This document shows, one piece after another, positions 9,598 through 19,133 of a DNA stretch of 64,000 nucleotides; position 1 is the stretch's first letter; the number at the start of each line of letters is the position of its first letter. Source of the DNA: Henriciella barbarensis (lineage in GTDB: Bacteria; Pseudomonadota; Alphaproteobacteria; Caulobacterales; Hyphomonadaceae). A program made the position numbers and the translations under genes. The notes beneath the pieces are model-generated. The model was not told the DNA's origin, searched no databases, and worked only from the letters and a program-made list of their open reading frames with translations. The stretch lies in NCBI RefSeq assembly GCF_003576345.1, contig NZ_QWGB01000004.1, positions 124,001 to 188,000 on the forward strand, in the 5' to 3' direction.

Positions 9598-10104
9598 ATG
9601 ATCATGCCGGATCAGGCGCATCTGATGGCGCGTTACAATCGCTGGCAGAATGAAAGCCTTTATAGCGCAGCCGACAGTCTTGATCACTCCGCGCGCCTTG
9701 AAGATCGCGGCGCATTCTTCCGGTCCATTCACGAGACGCTCGCGCACATACTCTGGGCAGACCGCATATGGCTGTCCCGGTTTGGTATGTGTGAGAAGCC
9801 GACCTGCGCTGGCCACGAAACCCTGAAGCTATGGGCGGATTGGGAGGTCTTACAGGCTGACCGCATGGAAATGGACGATGTCATCGATACATGGACTGAT
9901 GGCTTCAGCGAGAGTGACCTTCGAGATCGCCTGGAATGGTATTCAGGCGCAGCAGAACGCACTCTGTCAAAGCCGGTCTGGCTTCTCGTCACCCATATCT
10001 TCAATCATCAGACCCATCATCGCGGTCAGGTTCACGCCATGCTGACCGCGGCGGGCTCAAGCCCTGATGATACCGATCTCTTCCTTATGGAAGGTGAGGT
10101 CTAG
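9598..10104 (+). CDS. DinB family protein
   Basis: A 168-residue four-helix-bundle protein of the DinB/YfiT superfamily, usually metal-dependent and sometimes thiol-dependent transferases. Metal-ligand histidines are visible: His in RSIHETLAHILWAD, and the closing FNHQTHHRGQ motif near residue 140. A strong GGAGGAGG ribosome site lies 7 bases upstream of the ATG. Substrate unknown. A VOC-fold gene follows 64 bases later on the same strand. Confidence 0.85.
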   Translation: MIMPDQAHLMARYNRWQNESLYSAADSLDHSARLEDRGAFFRSIHETLAHILWADRIWLSRFGMCEKPTCAGHETLKLWADWEVLQADRMEMDDVIDTWTDGFSESDLRDRLEWYSGAAERTLSKPVWLLVTHIFNHQTHHRGQVHAMLTAAGSSPDDTDLFLMEGEV

Positions 10105-10168
10105 AGGTCTCGCCGTGTCGTCGTTTTTGATGCAGGATGTCCGAACAACAAAAAATGGTGGGACGGAC

Positions 10169-10564
10169 ATGGCCAAGGTCATCGGTGTAGGCGGTATCTT
10201 CTTTCTCTGCGAGGACGCAGAGGTCACGAAAGAGTGGTATACAAGCGTTCTGGGTATCCAGGCGTCAGAGTATGGCATTTCCTTCAGCCACGCCGAGTCA
10301 GCAAAAGTATTCCCAAAGGGCGCAATGACGATCTTTGCGCCGTTCAAGTCCGGCAGCGACTATTTCAAACCTTCAGACCATGATGTCATGTTCAACCTGA
10401 TGGTCGATGATCTTGGAGGTATTCTTCAGCAGGCGGCAGCGGTCGGCGTATCGCCCGTCCAGCCGCGCGAGGATCATAACTACGGAAGCTTTGCCTGGCT
10501 GATGGATCCCGATGGGCGCAAGGTCGAACTTTGGGAACCGAAGGAGCCGCCCTCCGGAACCTGA
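10169..10564 (+). CDS. VOC family (glyoxalase/bleomycin-resistance fold) protein
   Basis: A 131-residue protein with the vicinal-oxygen-chelate fold: beta-alpha-beta start GVGGIFFLCEDAEVTKEWYTSVLG and end SFAWLMDPDGRKVELWEP, where the Glu is a typical metal ligand. Substrate cannot be inferred. The start at 10169 (MAKVIG) fits the family; upstream in-frame starts reach back into the DinB gene and add no recognisable domain. The ribosome site is weak. The downstream hairpin at 10595 has its T-run on the other strand. Confidence 0.8.
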   Translation: MAKVIGVGGIFFLCEDAEVTKEWYTSVLGIQASEYGISFSHAESAKVFPKGAMTIFAPFKSGSDYFKPSDHDVMFNLMVDDLGGILQQAAAVGVSPVQPREDHNYGSFAWLMDPDGRKVELWEPKEPPSGT

Positions 10565-10594
10565 ACGCAATTTATCTCCACCCCAATGAAAAAA

Positions 10595-10619
10595 TGCCGC
10601 CCCTCAGTGAAGGGCGGCA
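10595..10619 (-). terminator. Rho-independent terminator
   Basis: An 8-bp GC-rich stem (TGCCGCCC / GGGCGGCA) with a 9-base loop, followed on the minus strand by a run of six T. It lies 30 bases past the stop of the CC_3452-like gene and also between two convergent genes. Confidence 0.8.
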
Positions 10620-10648
10620 AGTTCATTCAGAGAGTGAGATATAGTGAC

Positions 10649-10951
10649 TTAGTCTTCAGCGGCCGTGTTGCATTCAGCCAGTTCTTCTTCGGAGAGGCTG
10701 TCATTCGCTGTGCCGAATGACGCGAGTGCGCCAACTTCAGAAGCGACTTTCTTGCAGGTGCGGACGGTTGCCGTGCGACGGTTGAGATCGGCGATGCAGG
10801 TATCGCCGTTGCAGGTCCATACAGCTTTTGCCGCAACAACGCTGGACTGGCTATCAGCCGGGGTCGCGAGCTTTGCGGTGAACGCCGTTCCTGCAGCTGC
10901 GGGCAGGGCAATGGCTGCAAATGCGGCTGACAGTACGATGGAGCGGATCAT
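10649..10951 (-). CDS. CC_3452-like small secreted protein
   Basis: A 100-residue protein with a signal peptide (MIRSIVLSAAFAAIALPAAAG). The mature part contains WTCNGDTCIA, RTCKKVASEVG, and LAECN, a four-cysteine pattern I associate with the alphaproteobacterial CC_3452 family named after a Caulobacter locus. Role unknown; the cysteines may form disulfides in the periplasm. The start at 10951 is chosen because the signal peptide begins there; an in-frame extension to 11038 lacks support. Confidence 0.75.
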   Translation of the reverse strand: MIRSIVLSAAFAAIALPAAAGTAFTAKLATPADSQSSVVAAKAVWTCNGDTCIADLNRRTATVRTCKKVASEVGALASFGTANDSLSEEELAECNTAAED

Positions 10952-11212
10952 GGGAGGAAACCTTTCAGGCGTTGGCGGGAGATCTGGTTCTGGTTTTACT
11001 CTACCCGATGTATTTATGAGCGCTGAATAAAATGTCAATCGTTCAGCGATGACTATTTTTCGACGGTGATCCCCGGAACTTTGGTAAACGCTGGAATATC
11101 CGCGAAGAAACTTCTCCGCCTTGACGCGACGGCCTGCATTGATGCGGCCTGCCGGCCCGGTATCCTTCAGCGCAAACAGAACAGATCGCGCGCAGGCGCA
11201 AGGGAGGTTTCA

Positions 11213-12523
11213 ATGGACTTCAACATTCCGCAGGATATCGCCGACTATCTCGTCGTGCTGGACAATTTCATCGAGGAGAAGATCAAGCCGCTCGAGCAGA
11301 AAGACGACAATATCCGTTTTTTCGACCATCGCCGCGAATGGGCGCGTACCGATTTCGACAATGACGGCCTGCCGCGTCCGGAATGGGAAGACCTGCTGCG
11401 TCAGGCCAAAAAGCTGGCCGATGAAGCCGGGCACCTTCGCTACGCTCTACCAAAGGAGTTTGGCGGCCAGGACGGCACTAATCTCGGCATGGCAATCATC
11501 CGCGAACATTTCGCGCGCAAGGGTCTCGGCCTGCATAATGACTTGCAGAATGAGCACTCCATTGTCGGTAACATGCCGCAGATCCTGATGCTGCGTGACT
11601 TTGCGCGCCCAGATCAGAAGCACCTCGCCGATGCCGCGCTGAAAGGTGAATTCCGCGCCTGCTTCGGCTTGACGGAGCCTGACCACGGCTCGGACGCCAC
11701 GCACATGGAAACGCGTGCCGTGCGCCACAAGAAGGACGGCAAGGATGGCTGGCTGATCAATGGCGCCAAGATGTGGATCACCGGCATGCATGCCGCCTCT
11801 CACATCATGATGTTCTGCCGCACCTCTGGGGAAGACGGCGACGCAAAAGGTATCACCTGCCTCATCACGCCCGCGCAGGACCCGGCGATCGAGATCGATG
11901 AGTTCATGTGGACGTTCAACATGCCGACCGACCATGCCCGGTTCTACATCAAGGACCTCTGGGTGCCGGAAGAGGCGGTTTTCGGTCCACCGGAGGGTGG
12001 CCTGGCGCTCGCCCAGCACTTCGTTCACGAGAACCGTATCCGTCAGGCCGCAAGCTCTGTCGGCGCGGCGATGTACTGCATCACCGAGGCAATCAACTAT
12101 GCCAATGAGAGAAAGCCTTTCGGCAAGGCACTCTCGCACAATCAGGCGATCCAGTTCCCGCTCGTGGAGCTCGCCACCCAGGCAGAGATGCTGCGCCTTC
12201 TGATCTTCAAGACGGCCTGGGAGATTGACCAAATGTCCAAGCCAGACGTCGCGATCTATCTCTCCGACAAGGTTTCGATGTGTAACTATTACGCCAACCG
12301 GCTCTGCTGTGATGCGGCTGACCGCGCGATGCAGGTGCATGGCGGCATGGGCTATTCGCGTCACAAGCCGTTCGAGCACATCTATCGCCACCACCGTCGA
12401 TACCGCATCACGGAAGGCTCCGAGGAGATCCAGATGCGTAAGGTCGCCGGTCACCTCTTCGGCTTCATGGGGCCGAACAAGGGCAAGAACCGGAACGAGC
12501 CATTCGACTTTGCGGTGCGTTAG
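11213..12523 (+). CDS. Acyl-CoA dehydrogenase family protein
   Basis: A 436-residue FAD flavoenzyme that introduces the alpha-beta double bond into acyl-CoA and passes electrons to ETF. The order is N-terminal helical domain, middle beta domain (CFGLTEPDHGSDATHMET, then INGAKMWITG), and C-terminal helical domain ending in the family segment VHGGMGYSRHKPFEHIYRHHRRYRITEGSEEIQ. ATG at 11213 follows AGGGAGG by 6 bases; the longer in-frame start at 11066 has no homology-like sequence. ETF-quinone oxidoreductase, which would accept its electrons via ETF, is encoded at 36.5 kb. Confidence 0.93.
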   Translation: MDFNIPQDIADYLVVLDNFIEEKIKPLEQKDDNIRFFDHRREWARTDFDNDGLPRPEWEDLLRQAKKLADEAGHLRYALPKEFGGQDGTNLGMAIIREHFARKGLGLHNDLQNEHSIVGNMPQILMLRDFARPDQKHLADAALKGEFRACFGLTEPDHGSDATHMETRAVRHKKDGKDGWLINGAKMWITGMHAASHIMMFCRTSGEDGDAKGITCLITPAQDPAIEIDEFMWTFNMPTDHARFYIKDLWVPEEAVFGPPEGGLALAQHFVHENRIRQAASSVGAAMYCITEAINYANERKPFGKALSHNQAIQFPLVELATQAEMLRLLIFKTAWEIDQMSKPDVAIYLSDKVSMCNYYANRLCCDAADRAMQVHGGMGYSRHKPFEHIYRHHRRYRITEGSEEIQMRKVAGHLFGFMGPNKGKNRNEPFDFAVR

Positions 12524-12597
12524 GCCCTCAGCGCAGCCTGGCCTGCACAGGAACGGGGCAGGCTGCCAACTGGAGTCACCTGAGGGCGACGTTATGC

Positions 12598-12626
12598 TTG
12601 CCCGGACGCTGAATCCGAAATAGTTT
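12598..12626 (+). promoter_or_regulatory. Putative sigma70-type promoter of the gcv operon
   Basis: TTGCCC (12598-12603) and TAGTTT (12621-12626) with an optimal 17-base spacer. Predicted transcription would begin near 12633, just before the first glycine aptamer at about 12641. The -35 matches at TTG-C and the -10 is moderate, so this rests largely on position. Confidence 0.5.
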
Positions 12627-12640
12627 GCGGCTCAAGTGAT

Positions 12641-12892
12641 GACTCCCTCCCGGGAGAGAGCAGGCCTTTGTGCCTGCCGCCGAAGGCGCAACCGCCCCGG
12701 AAACGCTCAGGCAAAAGGACCGGGAGAGACCTAAACGCTGGAAAGAGGTAAGCGGGCCAGCAGAAGACCCGCAGCAGGCCTCGCCGAAGGAGCAAGTCTT
12801 TTCGGACCCTCTCATTCTGCTCGCCCGTCGCGGTGATCAGGATACGGTTCGAAAGACGGAATCTCTCAGGCACCGAGACAGCGGGGGCGGCC
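12641..12892 (+). ncRNA. Tandem glycine riboswitch
   Basis: The leader of gcvT carries two glycine aptamers. Aptamer 1 (about 12641-12732) shows GGGAGAG, the core GCCGAAGGCGCAA, and CTCAGGCAAAAGGACCGGGAG. Aptamer 2 (about 12733-12892) shows GCCGAAGGAGCAAG and the 3' core CTCTCAGGCACCGAGACAG. Both conserved cores of the gcvT motif are therefore present. Glycine binding is expected to switch on the cleavage operon. The region between aptamer 2 and the ATG (12893-12944) is short, with no clear terminator, so control may act on translation (inference). Confidence 0.95.
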
Positions 12893-12944
12893 AACCATCC
12901 GGATGATCCGGAGCGGACGGCCGTCTCCAATGTCAAAGGGTGCC

Positions 12945-14099
12945 ATGGCTGACCAAGCAAACGATACACTTCGCAGGACACCGCTCCATGACCTCCATCA
13001 GGAGCATGGCGGCAAGATGGTGCCTTTCGCCGGCTATGAAATGCCGGTCCAGTTCGAGGGTGTGAAGCCCGAACACCTCTGGACCCGTGAGCATGCCGGC
13101 CTTTTCGACGTCTCCCATATGGGGCCGTGCTTCCTCTACCTGAAAGAAGGCCTCGGCCAGCCGGGCGCGCATGAGAAGATCTCTGCCCTGATCGAGCGCC
13201 TTGTGCCAAGCGCGATCTCGACACTGAAACCGGGCCAGGGACGCCTGACGGTACTGCTCAATGAAGACGGCGGTATCCTCGATGATCTCATCATCACGCG
13301 CATGCCTGACGCCAGCCTGGATGGCATGCTCTATATCGTCGTGAATGGCGCAGTGAAGCATGATGACTGGGCCCTTATCCGCGAGAAGCTGGCGGGTGAG
13401 GCAGAGCTTCAGACCGCCGACGACCGCATCCTTGTCGCCCTACAGGGGCCTGAGGCTGAAGCGGTGCTGACCCCCCATTTCCCTGAAGCGGCAGAGCTCA
13501 GCTTCATGCGATGCGCACACGTCCAGAAGGATGGTCAGCGCTACATGGTTTCGCGTTGCGGCTATACGGGTGAGGACGGGTTCGAGCTCCTCCTGCCGAA
13601 CAATGAGACAGGTCTTGCCTATGTGCGCAATCTGCTTGGCGATGAGCGCGTCAAGCCGATTGGTCTTGGCGCACGCGACAGCCTTCGTCTTGAAGCGGGG
13701 CTATGTCTCTACGGTCATGACATGGATGCGAGCCGCACGCCGGTCGAGGCTGACCTGCAATGGGTGATCCAGAAGTCACGACGCGAGCGCGCTGATTTCC
13801 CCGGCGCGGAGAAAATTCTGAAACAGATCGCTGAAGGTCCGGCCGAGAAGCGCGTCGGCATCCTGCCGCTTGAGCGCGCGCCAGCGCGTGAAGGCACAGA
13901 GATCCATGTCGACGGCCAGCTTGTCGGCATGGTCACATCAGGCGGCTTTGGCCCCAGCACGGACAGCCCTGTCGCCATGGGGTATGTGCGCGCGGATCTC
14001 GCCAATCCCGGAACGAAAATCGACCTCATGGTGCGCGGCAAGGCCCGCGCTGGTGAGGTTGCTGCCCTGCCATTCGTACAACCAAACTACAAACGTTGA
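12945..14099 (+). CDS. gcvT: Glycine cleavage system T protein (aminomethyltransferase)
   Basis: A 384-residue T protein that transfers the methylene group from aminomethyl-lipoyl H protein to tetrahydrofolate, releasing ammonia. N-terminal [26 protein letters not shown] and GLFDVSHMG are family signatures, as is [21 protein letters not shown] near residue 230. The start at 12945 (MADQAND) is chosen for AAAGGG 5 bases upstream; in-frame ATGs at 12903 and 12930 lie closer to the riboswitch. First gene of the gcv operon; gcvH follows after 13 bases. Confidence 0.95.
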   Translation: MADQANDTLRRTPLHDLHQEHGGKMVPFAGYEMPVQFEGVKPEHLWTREHAGLFDVSHMGPCFLYLKEGLGQPGAHEKISALIERLVPSAISTLKPGQGRLTVLLNEDGGILDDLIITRMPDASLDGMLYIVVNGAVKHDDWALIREKLAGEAELQTADDRILVALQGPEAEAVLTPHFPEAAELSFMRCAHVQKDGQRYMVSRCGYTGEDGFELLLPNNETGLAYVRNLLGDERVKPIGLGARDSLRLEAGLCLYGHDMDASRTPVEADLQWVIQKSRRERADFPGAEKILKQIAEGPAEKRVGILPLERAPAREGTEIHVDGQLVGMVTSGGFGPSTDSPVAMGYVRADLANPGTKIDLMVRGKARAGEVAALPFVQPNYKR

Positions 14100-14112
14100 G
14101 GACACTCGCCAG

Positions 14113-14502
14113 ATGACGCAATTCACCCAGCAAACGACATTCTACACTGAAGATCATGAGTGGGTCACCGTTCACGGCGACCTCGCAACGGTCGGTATCA
14201 CTCGCTACGCGGCCGAGCAGCTCGGCGATGTCGTGTTCGTCGAGACACCGGAAGTAGGCAAGACCTTCAAGAAAGGTGATGACATGGCCGTGGTAGAGAG
14301 CGTCAAAGCCGCATCCGATGTCTATGCGCCACTGTCTGGCGAGGTCGTCGATACCAATAGCGCGCTTGCCGATTCCCCGGAGACGGTGAACGAGCACCCT
14401 GAAGGCGAAGGCTGGTTCTGCGTGATCAAGTTTTCCGATGGCGCCGAGACCCGCAACCTGATGGACAAGGACGCCTATTTCGAGTTCTGCAAAGGCCAAT
14501 AA
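14113..14502 (+). CDS. gcvH: Glycine cleavage system H protein
   Basis: A 129-residue lipoyl carrier that shuttles the aminomethyl group between P, T and L proteins. The lipoylated lysine is Lys65 in [12 protein letters not shown] (codon 14305-14307). The N-terminal EDHEWVTV and the C-terminal EGWFCVIK are typical. ATG at 14113 gives the family's usual length; a longer in-frame reading back into gcvT is spurious. Only 2 bases separate it from gcvPA. Confidence 0.97.
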   Translation: MTQFTQQTTFYTEDHEWVTVHGDLATVGITRYAAEQLGDVVFVETPEVGKTFKKGDDMAVVESVKAASDVYAPLSGEVVDTNSALADSPETVNEHPEGEGWFCVIKFSDGAETRNLMDKDAYFEFCKGQ

Positions 14503-14504
14503 AC

Positions 14505-15851
14505 ATGCGTTACCTCCCCCTGACACCTGAAGACCGTAAGGAGATGCTGGCCACGATCGGCGCAGCCTCCGTCGATGAGTTCTACACTGACGTGCCAGAG
14601 GCCGCGCGCCTTGGTGGCAAGATTACCGGCCTTCCTGACCATCAGGGGGAGCTTGCTGTCGAACGCCATATGGGTGCGCTGGCGGCCAAGAACCGGACCG
14701 CTTCCGAAGGGCCGTTCTTCGTTGGCTGCGGTGCCTACAAGCATCACGTGCCGGCAACCGTGGACCACATCATCCAGCGGTCCGAATTCCTGACGACATA
14801 TACGCCTTACCAGCCTGAAATTGCGCAGGGGACGCTGCAGTCCCTGTTCGAATTCCAGAGCCAGGTCGCTGCTCTGACGGCGATGGAAGTGGCGAACGCG
14901 TCCATGTACGACGGTTCGACGGCTTGTGCTGAAGCTGCGGTGATGGCGTGCCGCGTCACACGGCGCCAGAAAGTAGTCCTGTCAGGCGGCCTGCACCCAC
15001 ACTATGCCGCCGCGACGCGTACGGTGTGTGAAGCGCAGGGGATCGAGATCGTCCAGCTTGCACCGGGTGTGGATGATGAGCTTGCGCTTGTTGATGCTGT
15101 CGATGACGAGACAGCCTGTGTTATCGGCCAGAGCCCGAACGTCTTCGGTACGGTGACTGACTTGACCCCTGTGGCCGATGCGGCCCATGAAAAGAAGGCG
15201 CTTCTGGTGTCCGTCTTCACCGAAGCCGTCGCGCTGGGCATGACCATGCCGCCCGGCGAGATGGGCGCTGACATTGCCGTGGGCGAAGGCCAGTCGATCG
15301 GCAATCCGCTGAATTTTGGCGGCCCTTATGTCGGCCTTTTCGCCTGTTCGAAGAAGCTGATGCGGCAGATGCCAGGCCGTCTGTGTGGTGAGACCGTTGA
15401 TGCCGATGGTAATCGCGGTTTCGTCCTGACGCTTTCAACGCGTGAGCAACATATCCGCCGCGACAAGGCGACATCGAACATCTGCACCAATGCTGGGCTT
15501 TGCACGCTGGCGTTTACCGCGCACATGACACTGCTGGGTGAGAAAGGACTTGGCCACCTGGCACAGCTCAATCATGAAGCTGCCTGCATGTTGGCCGATG
15601 CGCTGGAAGGCGTTCCTGGCGTCGAACTCCTGACACCGCGCTTCTTCAATGAGTTTGCATTCCGTATTCCGGGCGATGCTGGCGACGTGCTCGAGAAGCT
15701 CGATGGGCTTGGCGTCGTTGGCGGTGTGCGTGCTTCGCGCCTCTATCCGGGCAAGGGCCTTGATGATGTCATCATTGCCGCTGCCACGGAGTGTACAAGC
15801 GAGGCCGATATCAAGGCGTATGCAGATGCGCTCGCGACGGTGCTGTCATGA
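14505..15851 (+). CDS. gcvPA: Glycine dehydrogenase (decarboxylating) subunit 1
   Basis: A 448-residue N-terminal half of the P protein, which together with subunit 2 decarboxylates glycine. Recognised by [15 protein letters not shown], the [11 protein letters not shown] segment, [13 protein letters not shown] and the [10 protein letters not shown] motif. The split P protein, instead of one ~950-residue chain, is common outside Enterobacteria. Its stop overlaps the next start as ATGA (15848-15851). Confidence 0.96.
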   Translation: MRYLPLTPEDRKEMLATIGAASVDEFYTDVPEAARLGGKITGLPDHQGELAVERHMGALAAKNRTASEGPFFVGCGAYKHHVPATVDHIIQRSEFLTTYTPYQPEIAQGTLQSLFEFQSQVAALTAMEVANASMYDGSTACAEAAVMACRVTRRQKVVLSGGLHPHYAAATRTVCEAQGIEIVQLAPGVDDELALVDAVDDETACVIGQSPNVFGTVTDLTPVADAAHEKKALLVSVFTEAVALGMTMPPGEMGADIAVGEGQSIGNPLNFGGPYVGLFACSKKLMRQMPGRLCGETVDADGNRGFVLTLSTREQHIRRDKATSNICTNAGLCTLAFTAHMTLLGEKGLGHLAQLNHEAACMLADALEGVPGVELLTPRFFNEFAFRIPGDAGDVLEKLDGLGVVGGVRASRLYPGKGLDDVIIAAATECTSEADIKAYADALATVLS

Positions 15852-16159
15852 GCGAGGCGCCCCAACATCAGGAAGCCTGGGAGCACAAGCGGGCAATCCG
15901 TGAGTATGAAAATTTCCTTGAAGAGATCTTCGTGCGCATGGGCGCCGATAAGGCGGCTATCCACCGCCGCAAGTCCCAGTTTCAGAAGATCTATGACGAT
16001 CCTGAAACCTGGCGCGACCCACAGGACTTCAAGAAACTGTACGCTGACCTGCGCCGGGAAATCCTCGCCCTCGGCGCCATTCATGTCAGCGCAGCAAACA
16101 AGCGTCTGAAAGAGACTTTCGGACCCAACACCCAGCATTTCGTGGAGGCTCAGGCATGA
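15848..16159 (+). CDS. Unknown small protein coupled between gcvPA and gcvPB
   Basis: A 103-residue charged, helical protein (for example [19 protein letters not shown] and [15 protein letters not shown]) with no signal peptide or membrane segment. I do not recognise it. Its ATG overlaps the gcvPA stop and its stop overlaps the gcvPB start, both as ATGA, so it is tightly embedded in the operon and probably made in step with the two P subunits. That arrangement suggests a role with glycine decarboxylase, but this is inference. Confidence 0.75.
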   Translation: MSEAPQHQEAWEHKRAIREYENFLEEIFVRMGADKAAIHRRKSQFQKIYDDPETWRDPQDFKKLYADLRREILALGAIHVSAANKRLKETFGPNTQHFVEAQA

Positions 16160-17721
16160 GCATGAATTCACAAGGCCGCCCGACCACCCCGTCTGCGCCC
16201 AGCGCCCAGCCCGCGATCGAGACTGTATCCGGCTCGCGCGGCCTGCAGCAGCGTGAAGACCTGATCTTCGAGACCGGCTCCACCACCAAGACAGGTGTCG
16301 ACCTGCCAGCGCCAAAGGGCGGCATGGACCGCCTTGGCGGCGTGACGCGCAAGAAGAGCGTCGGTTTGCCGGGGCTTTCAGAACCAGAAGCCGTGCGCCA
16401 CTATGTGCGCCTCAGCCAGCAGAACTATGCCATTGACCTTGGCCTGTTCCCGCTCGGCTCCTGCACGATGAAGCACAATCCTCGCCTCAATGAGAAAGTC
16501 GCCCGGATGCCGGGCTTTGCAGACATTCACCCGCTCCAGCCCCAGTCGACCGTACAAGGCGCGCTGGAGCTGATCGACGAACTTGCCACCTGGCTGAAGA
16601 CCCTCACCGGCATGCCCGCTGTCGCAATGAGCCCCAAAGCCGGTGCACATGGTGAGTTTTGCGGCATGATGGCGATCCGCGGTGCGCTGATCGCGCGCGG
16701 TGAGATCGAGACCCGCACGCGCGTTCTCGTGCCAGCCTCTGCGCACGGCACTAATCCGGCGACGGCGGTGCAGTGCGGCTTCAAGGTTGATGAGATCAAG
16801 GCCGACGCACGTGGCCGTGTTGACATGGACGACTTCAAATCCAAGCTTGAAGGCAGCGACGACATTGCCGGCATCATGCTGACCAACCCGAACACGTGCG
16901 GCCTGTTCGAGACGGACATTCGTGAGATTGCCGATCTCATCCATCAAGCTGGCGGCTATTTCTATTGTGATGGAGCGAACTTCAACGCCATCGTTGGCCG
17001 TGTGCGTCCGGGCGACCTTGGGGTCGATGCCATGCACATCAACCTGCACAAGACATTCTCCACGCCGCATGGCGGGGGTGGCCCCGGAGCAGGGCCAACG
17101 GTGCTGTCGGAAGCGTTGGCTGACTTTGCACCTGTGCCTTTCGTGGTTGAGGAAGATGGTGTCTTCCATCTGGTTGAACAGCGTAGCGGCGAAGGCTCTG
17201 ACGCCTTCGGTCGCCTCTGCGCCTTCCATGGCCAGATGGGCATGTTCACCCGCGCGCTTGCCTATATGCTGAGCCATGGCGCAGACGGCCTGAAACAGGC
17301 TGCCGAAGATGCGGTGCTCAACGCCAATTACCTCCAGTCGCGCCTCAAGACGGTGATGACGCCTGCCTTCGACGGTTATTGCATGCACGAGGCGCTCTTC
17401 TCTGATGCATTCACGGCTGAAGGGATCGAGACGCTTGATATCGCCAAAGCGATGATCGACGAGGGCTATCACCCGATGACCATGTACTTCCCGCTGGTCG
17501 TACATGGCGCCATGTTGATCGAGCCAACTGAGACCGAGTCGAAGGCAGAACTCGACCGTTTCTGCGAGTCGCTTCTCTCCATCGCAGAGAAGGCCAAGGC
17601 CGGGGATCAAAGCCTGAAAAGTGCGCCATACCTCGCGCCGAAGCGGCGTCTCGATGAGACGCAGGCCGCCCGAAAACCGGAGCTTCGCTGGAGCGAGCCC
17701 GACAAGATCGCGGCAGAATAA
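16156..17721 (+). CDS. gcvPB: Glycine dehydrogenase (decarboxylating) subunit 2
   Basis: A 521-residue C-terminal half of the P protein, carrying the PLP site: the Schiff-base lysine is in HINLHKTFSTPHGGGGPG. Other signatures are LGSCTMKHNPR, SAHGTNPATA and TNPNTCGLFE. The N-terminal ~60 residues are poorly conserved. The start overlaps the preceding small gene (ATGA). Last gene of the operon, followed within 10 bases by a terminator. Confidence 0.97.
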   Translation: MSMNSQGRPTTPSAPSAQPAIETVSGSRGLQQREDLIFETGSTTKTGVDLPAPKGGMDRLGGVTRKKSVGLPGLSEPEAVRHYVRLSQQNYAIDLGLFPLGSCTMKHNPRLNEKVARMPGFADIHPLQPQSTVQGALELIDELATWLKTLTGMPAVAMSPKAGAHGEFCGMMAIRGALIARGEIETRTRVLVPASAHGTNPATAVQCGFKVDEIKADARGRVDMDDFKSKLEGSDDIAGIMLTNPNTCGLFETDIREIADLIHQAGGYFYCDGANFNAIVGRVRPGDLGVDAMHINLHKTFSTPHGGGGPGAGPTVLSEALADFAPVPFVVEEDGVFHLVEQRSGEGSDAFGRLCAFHGQMGMFTRALAYMLSHGADGLKQAAEDAVLNANYLQSRLKTVMTPAFDGYCMHEALFSDAFTAEGIETLDIAKAMIDEGYHPMTMYFPLVVHGAMLIEPTETESKAELDRFCESLLSIAEKAKAGDQSLKSAPYLAPKRRLDETQAARKPELRWSEPDKIAAE

Positions 17722-17730
17722 GATGAGAGG

Positions 17731-17757
17731 TGGCCGGGCAATGTCCCGGCCATTTTT
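17731..17757 (+). terminator. Rho-independent terminator of the gcv operon
   Basis: Perfect 8-bp stem TGGCCGGG / CCCGGCCA with a 6-base loop, then TTTTT. It ends exactly where the convergent acyltransferase gene's stop codon begins. Confidence 0.9.
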
Positions 17758-18951
17758 CTACCAGATAGCGGCCTTGATCGGGGCGGGCTTCAGCTGGGCG
17801 TTCGTGTCCTTGAACAGGTCTCGGCGCAGACGGCCGGTCAGCGTCATCGCAGGCTTCTCGAACAGCCTGAAGACCAGCCCCGCGAAGACGATGCTACCAA
17901 TTGTGCCGACGATGTAGAACAGCAGATTGTCGAGAATGCCTGGCGCGCCGATTGTGAAAACATCTTCAAGGAAGGTACCTTGCAGGCGGACCGCCAGCGC
18001 ATCGAAGATACGCCGCAGGCCGCTCAGCACGAGTGTGTGGCCGAGATAGAGCGCATAGGACCAGTCACCGAGAACGACAAATGAGCGAGGGACCCGCACG
18101 CGGTCTTCGGCTTCCAGAGCGGCAGCGCCATAGACGATGAGAATGCTGGGAATGCCAAAGAAAAGCACGCGTCCCCAACCGAGCGTGAAGTCAGTCGGGT
18201 AGGGTTGCAGATAGAGTGCAGCGATGAAGGCGATAAGGCCGACGACAAGCACGGTCATTGGCTTGAAGCGGCGGCCTGAGCAGATGAGCAGCGCTGCGGC
18301 GCAGCCTCCCAGGAACTCAAGTGATAGCGGATGCAGCAGCAGGGATATGTAATCTGTTGCGGTTGGCTGCTGCAGACCCGTCAGCGTGCCGAGCAGGATG
18401 ATAGCTGCCCAGCCAGTCAGTCCGAGTGGCAGGAACCGGCGCGGCAGCAGGATCAGCAGCGCAAAGCCAATATAGAAGTGCATCTCATGCACCAGCGTCC
18501 AGCCGACACCATGGATAGGAACGGTCAGCTGGGGAAGCAGCGCGTAGGAGTAAATGAGATGGAGTGCCGAGTTCTCGCGCATCATCCTGCTTCCATCCTC
18601 AAGCGTTTCAGCCCCGAAGGGCACGCCGCCATAAGCAAGAAGGAAATAGGCTGTCATGATAGCGGCGAACAGCCACCAGAGCGGATAGATGCGAGCGGCG
18701 CGCGCAAACAGGAATGCGCCTGCCGTTGCCAGGCGCGGCTGCACCTTGCCTGTCACGTAGACCATGATGAAGCCGGAGATCACGAAGAAGAAATCGACGC
18801 CCGAAAAACCGTTTTGGACGAAGGTCGACAGCATCGGAGCTTCGTTGAGCCCCTTGCGCGCGATGGCGTCCATCTCGATTGCACGCGTATGATAGACAAG
18901 CACGAGAAGCGCGGCGACGGCGCGAAGAGCCTGTATCGTATGGAGCTTCAA
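17758..18951 (-). CDS. Acyltransferase 3 family membrane protein (OafA/YrhL-like)
   Basis: A 397-residue protein with about ten membrane segments. The N-terminal IQALRAVAALLVLVYHTRA and GVDFFFVISGFIMVY are hallmark motifs of acyltransferase 3 proteins, which acylate sugars or lipids at the cell surface; the His in YHTR is the likely catalytic residue of the family. Substrate unknown. It is a single gene, convergent with the gcv operon, and no other polysaccharide genes adjoin it. Confidence 0.9.
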   Translation of the reverse strand: MKLHTIQALRAVAALLVLVYHTRAIEMDAIARKGLNEAPMLSTFVQNGFSGVDFFFVISGFIMVYVTGKVQPRLATAGAFLFARAARIYPLWWLFAAIMTAYFLLAYGGVPFGAETLEDGSRMMRENSALHLIYSYALLPQLTVPIHGVGWTLVHEMHFYIGFALLILLPRRFLPLGLTGWAAIILLGTLTGLQQPTATDYISLLLHPLSLEFLGGCAAALLICSGRRFKPMTVLVVGLIAFIAALYLQPYPTDFTLGWGRVLFFGIPSILIVYGAAALEAEDRVRVPRSFVVLGDWSYALYLGHTLVLSGLRRIFDALAVRLQGTFLEDVFTIGAPGILDNLLFYIVGTIGSIVFAGLVFRLFEKPAMTLTGRLRRDLFKDTNAQLKPAPIKAAIW

Positions 18952-19133
18952 GCCGCTGCATCCCTCTACTTATTATCCAGGTGCCTTCATCCCGGATCGG
19001 AGTGTCTGTTCCTGCGTTGTCATGGCATGGCCTGCTTCACAAGCAAAGGCTGTATCGCAATCGCTATCACCGCATCAATCCGCGGGAATTCAGCAAGCAC
19101 CTAGGCAAGCTTAGACGGGAGACCATATAGGAA

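Noticed and set aside
11447-12454. 335-codon open frame on the minus strand
   Set aside because: Antisense to the acyl-CoA dehydrogenase gene; no motif.
12533-12566. 8-bp hairpin after the acyl-CoA dehydrogenase gene as a terminator
   Set aside because: GCAGCCTG / CAGGCTGC stem is perfect but has an 18-base loop and no T-run.
16378-17610. 410-codon open frame on the minus strand
   Set aside because: Complete antisense shadow of gcvPB.
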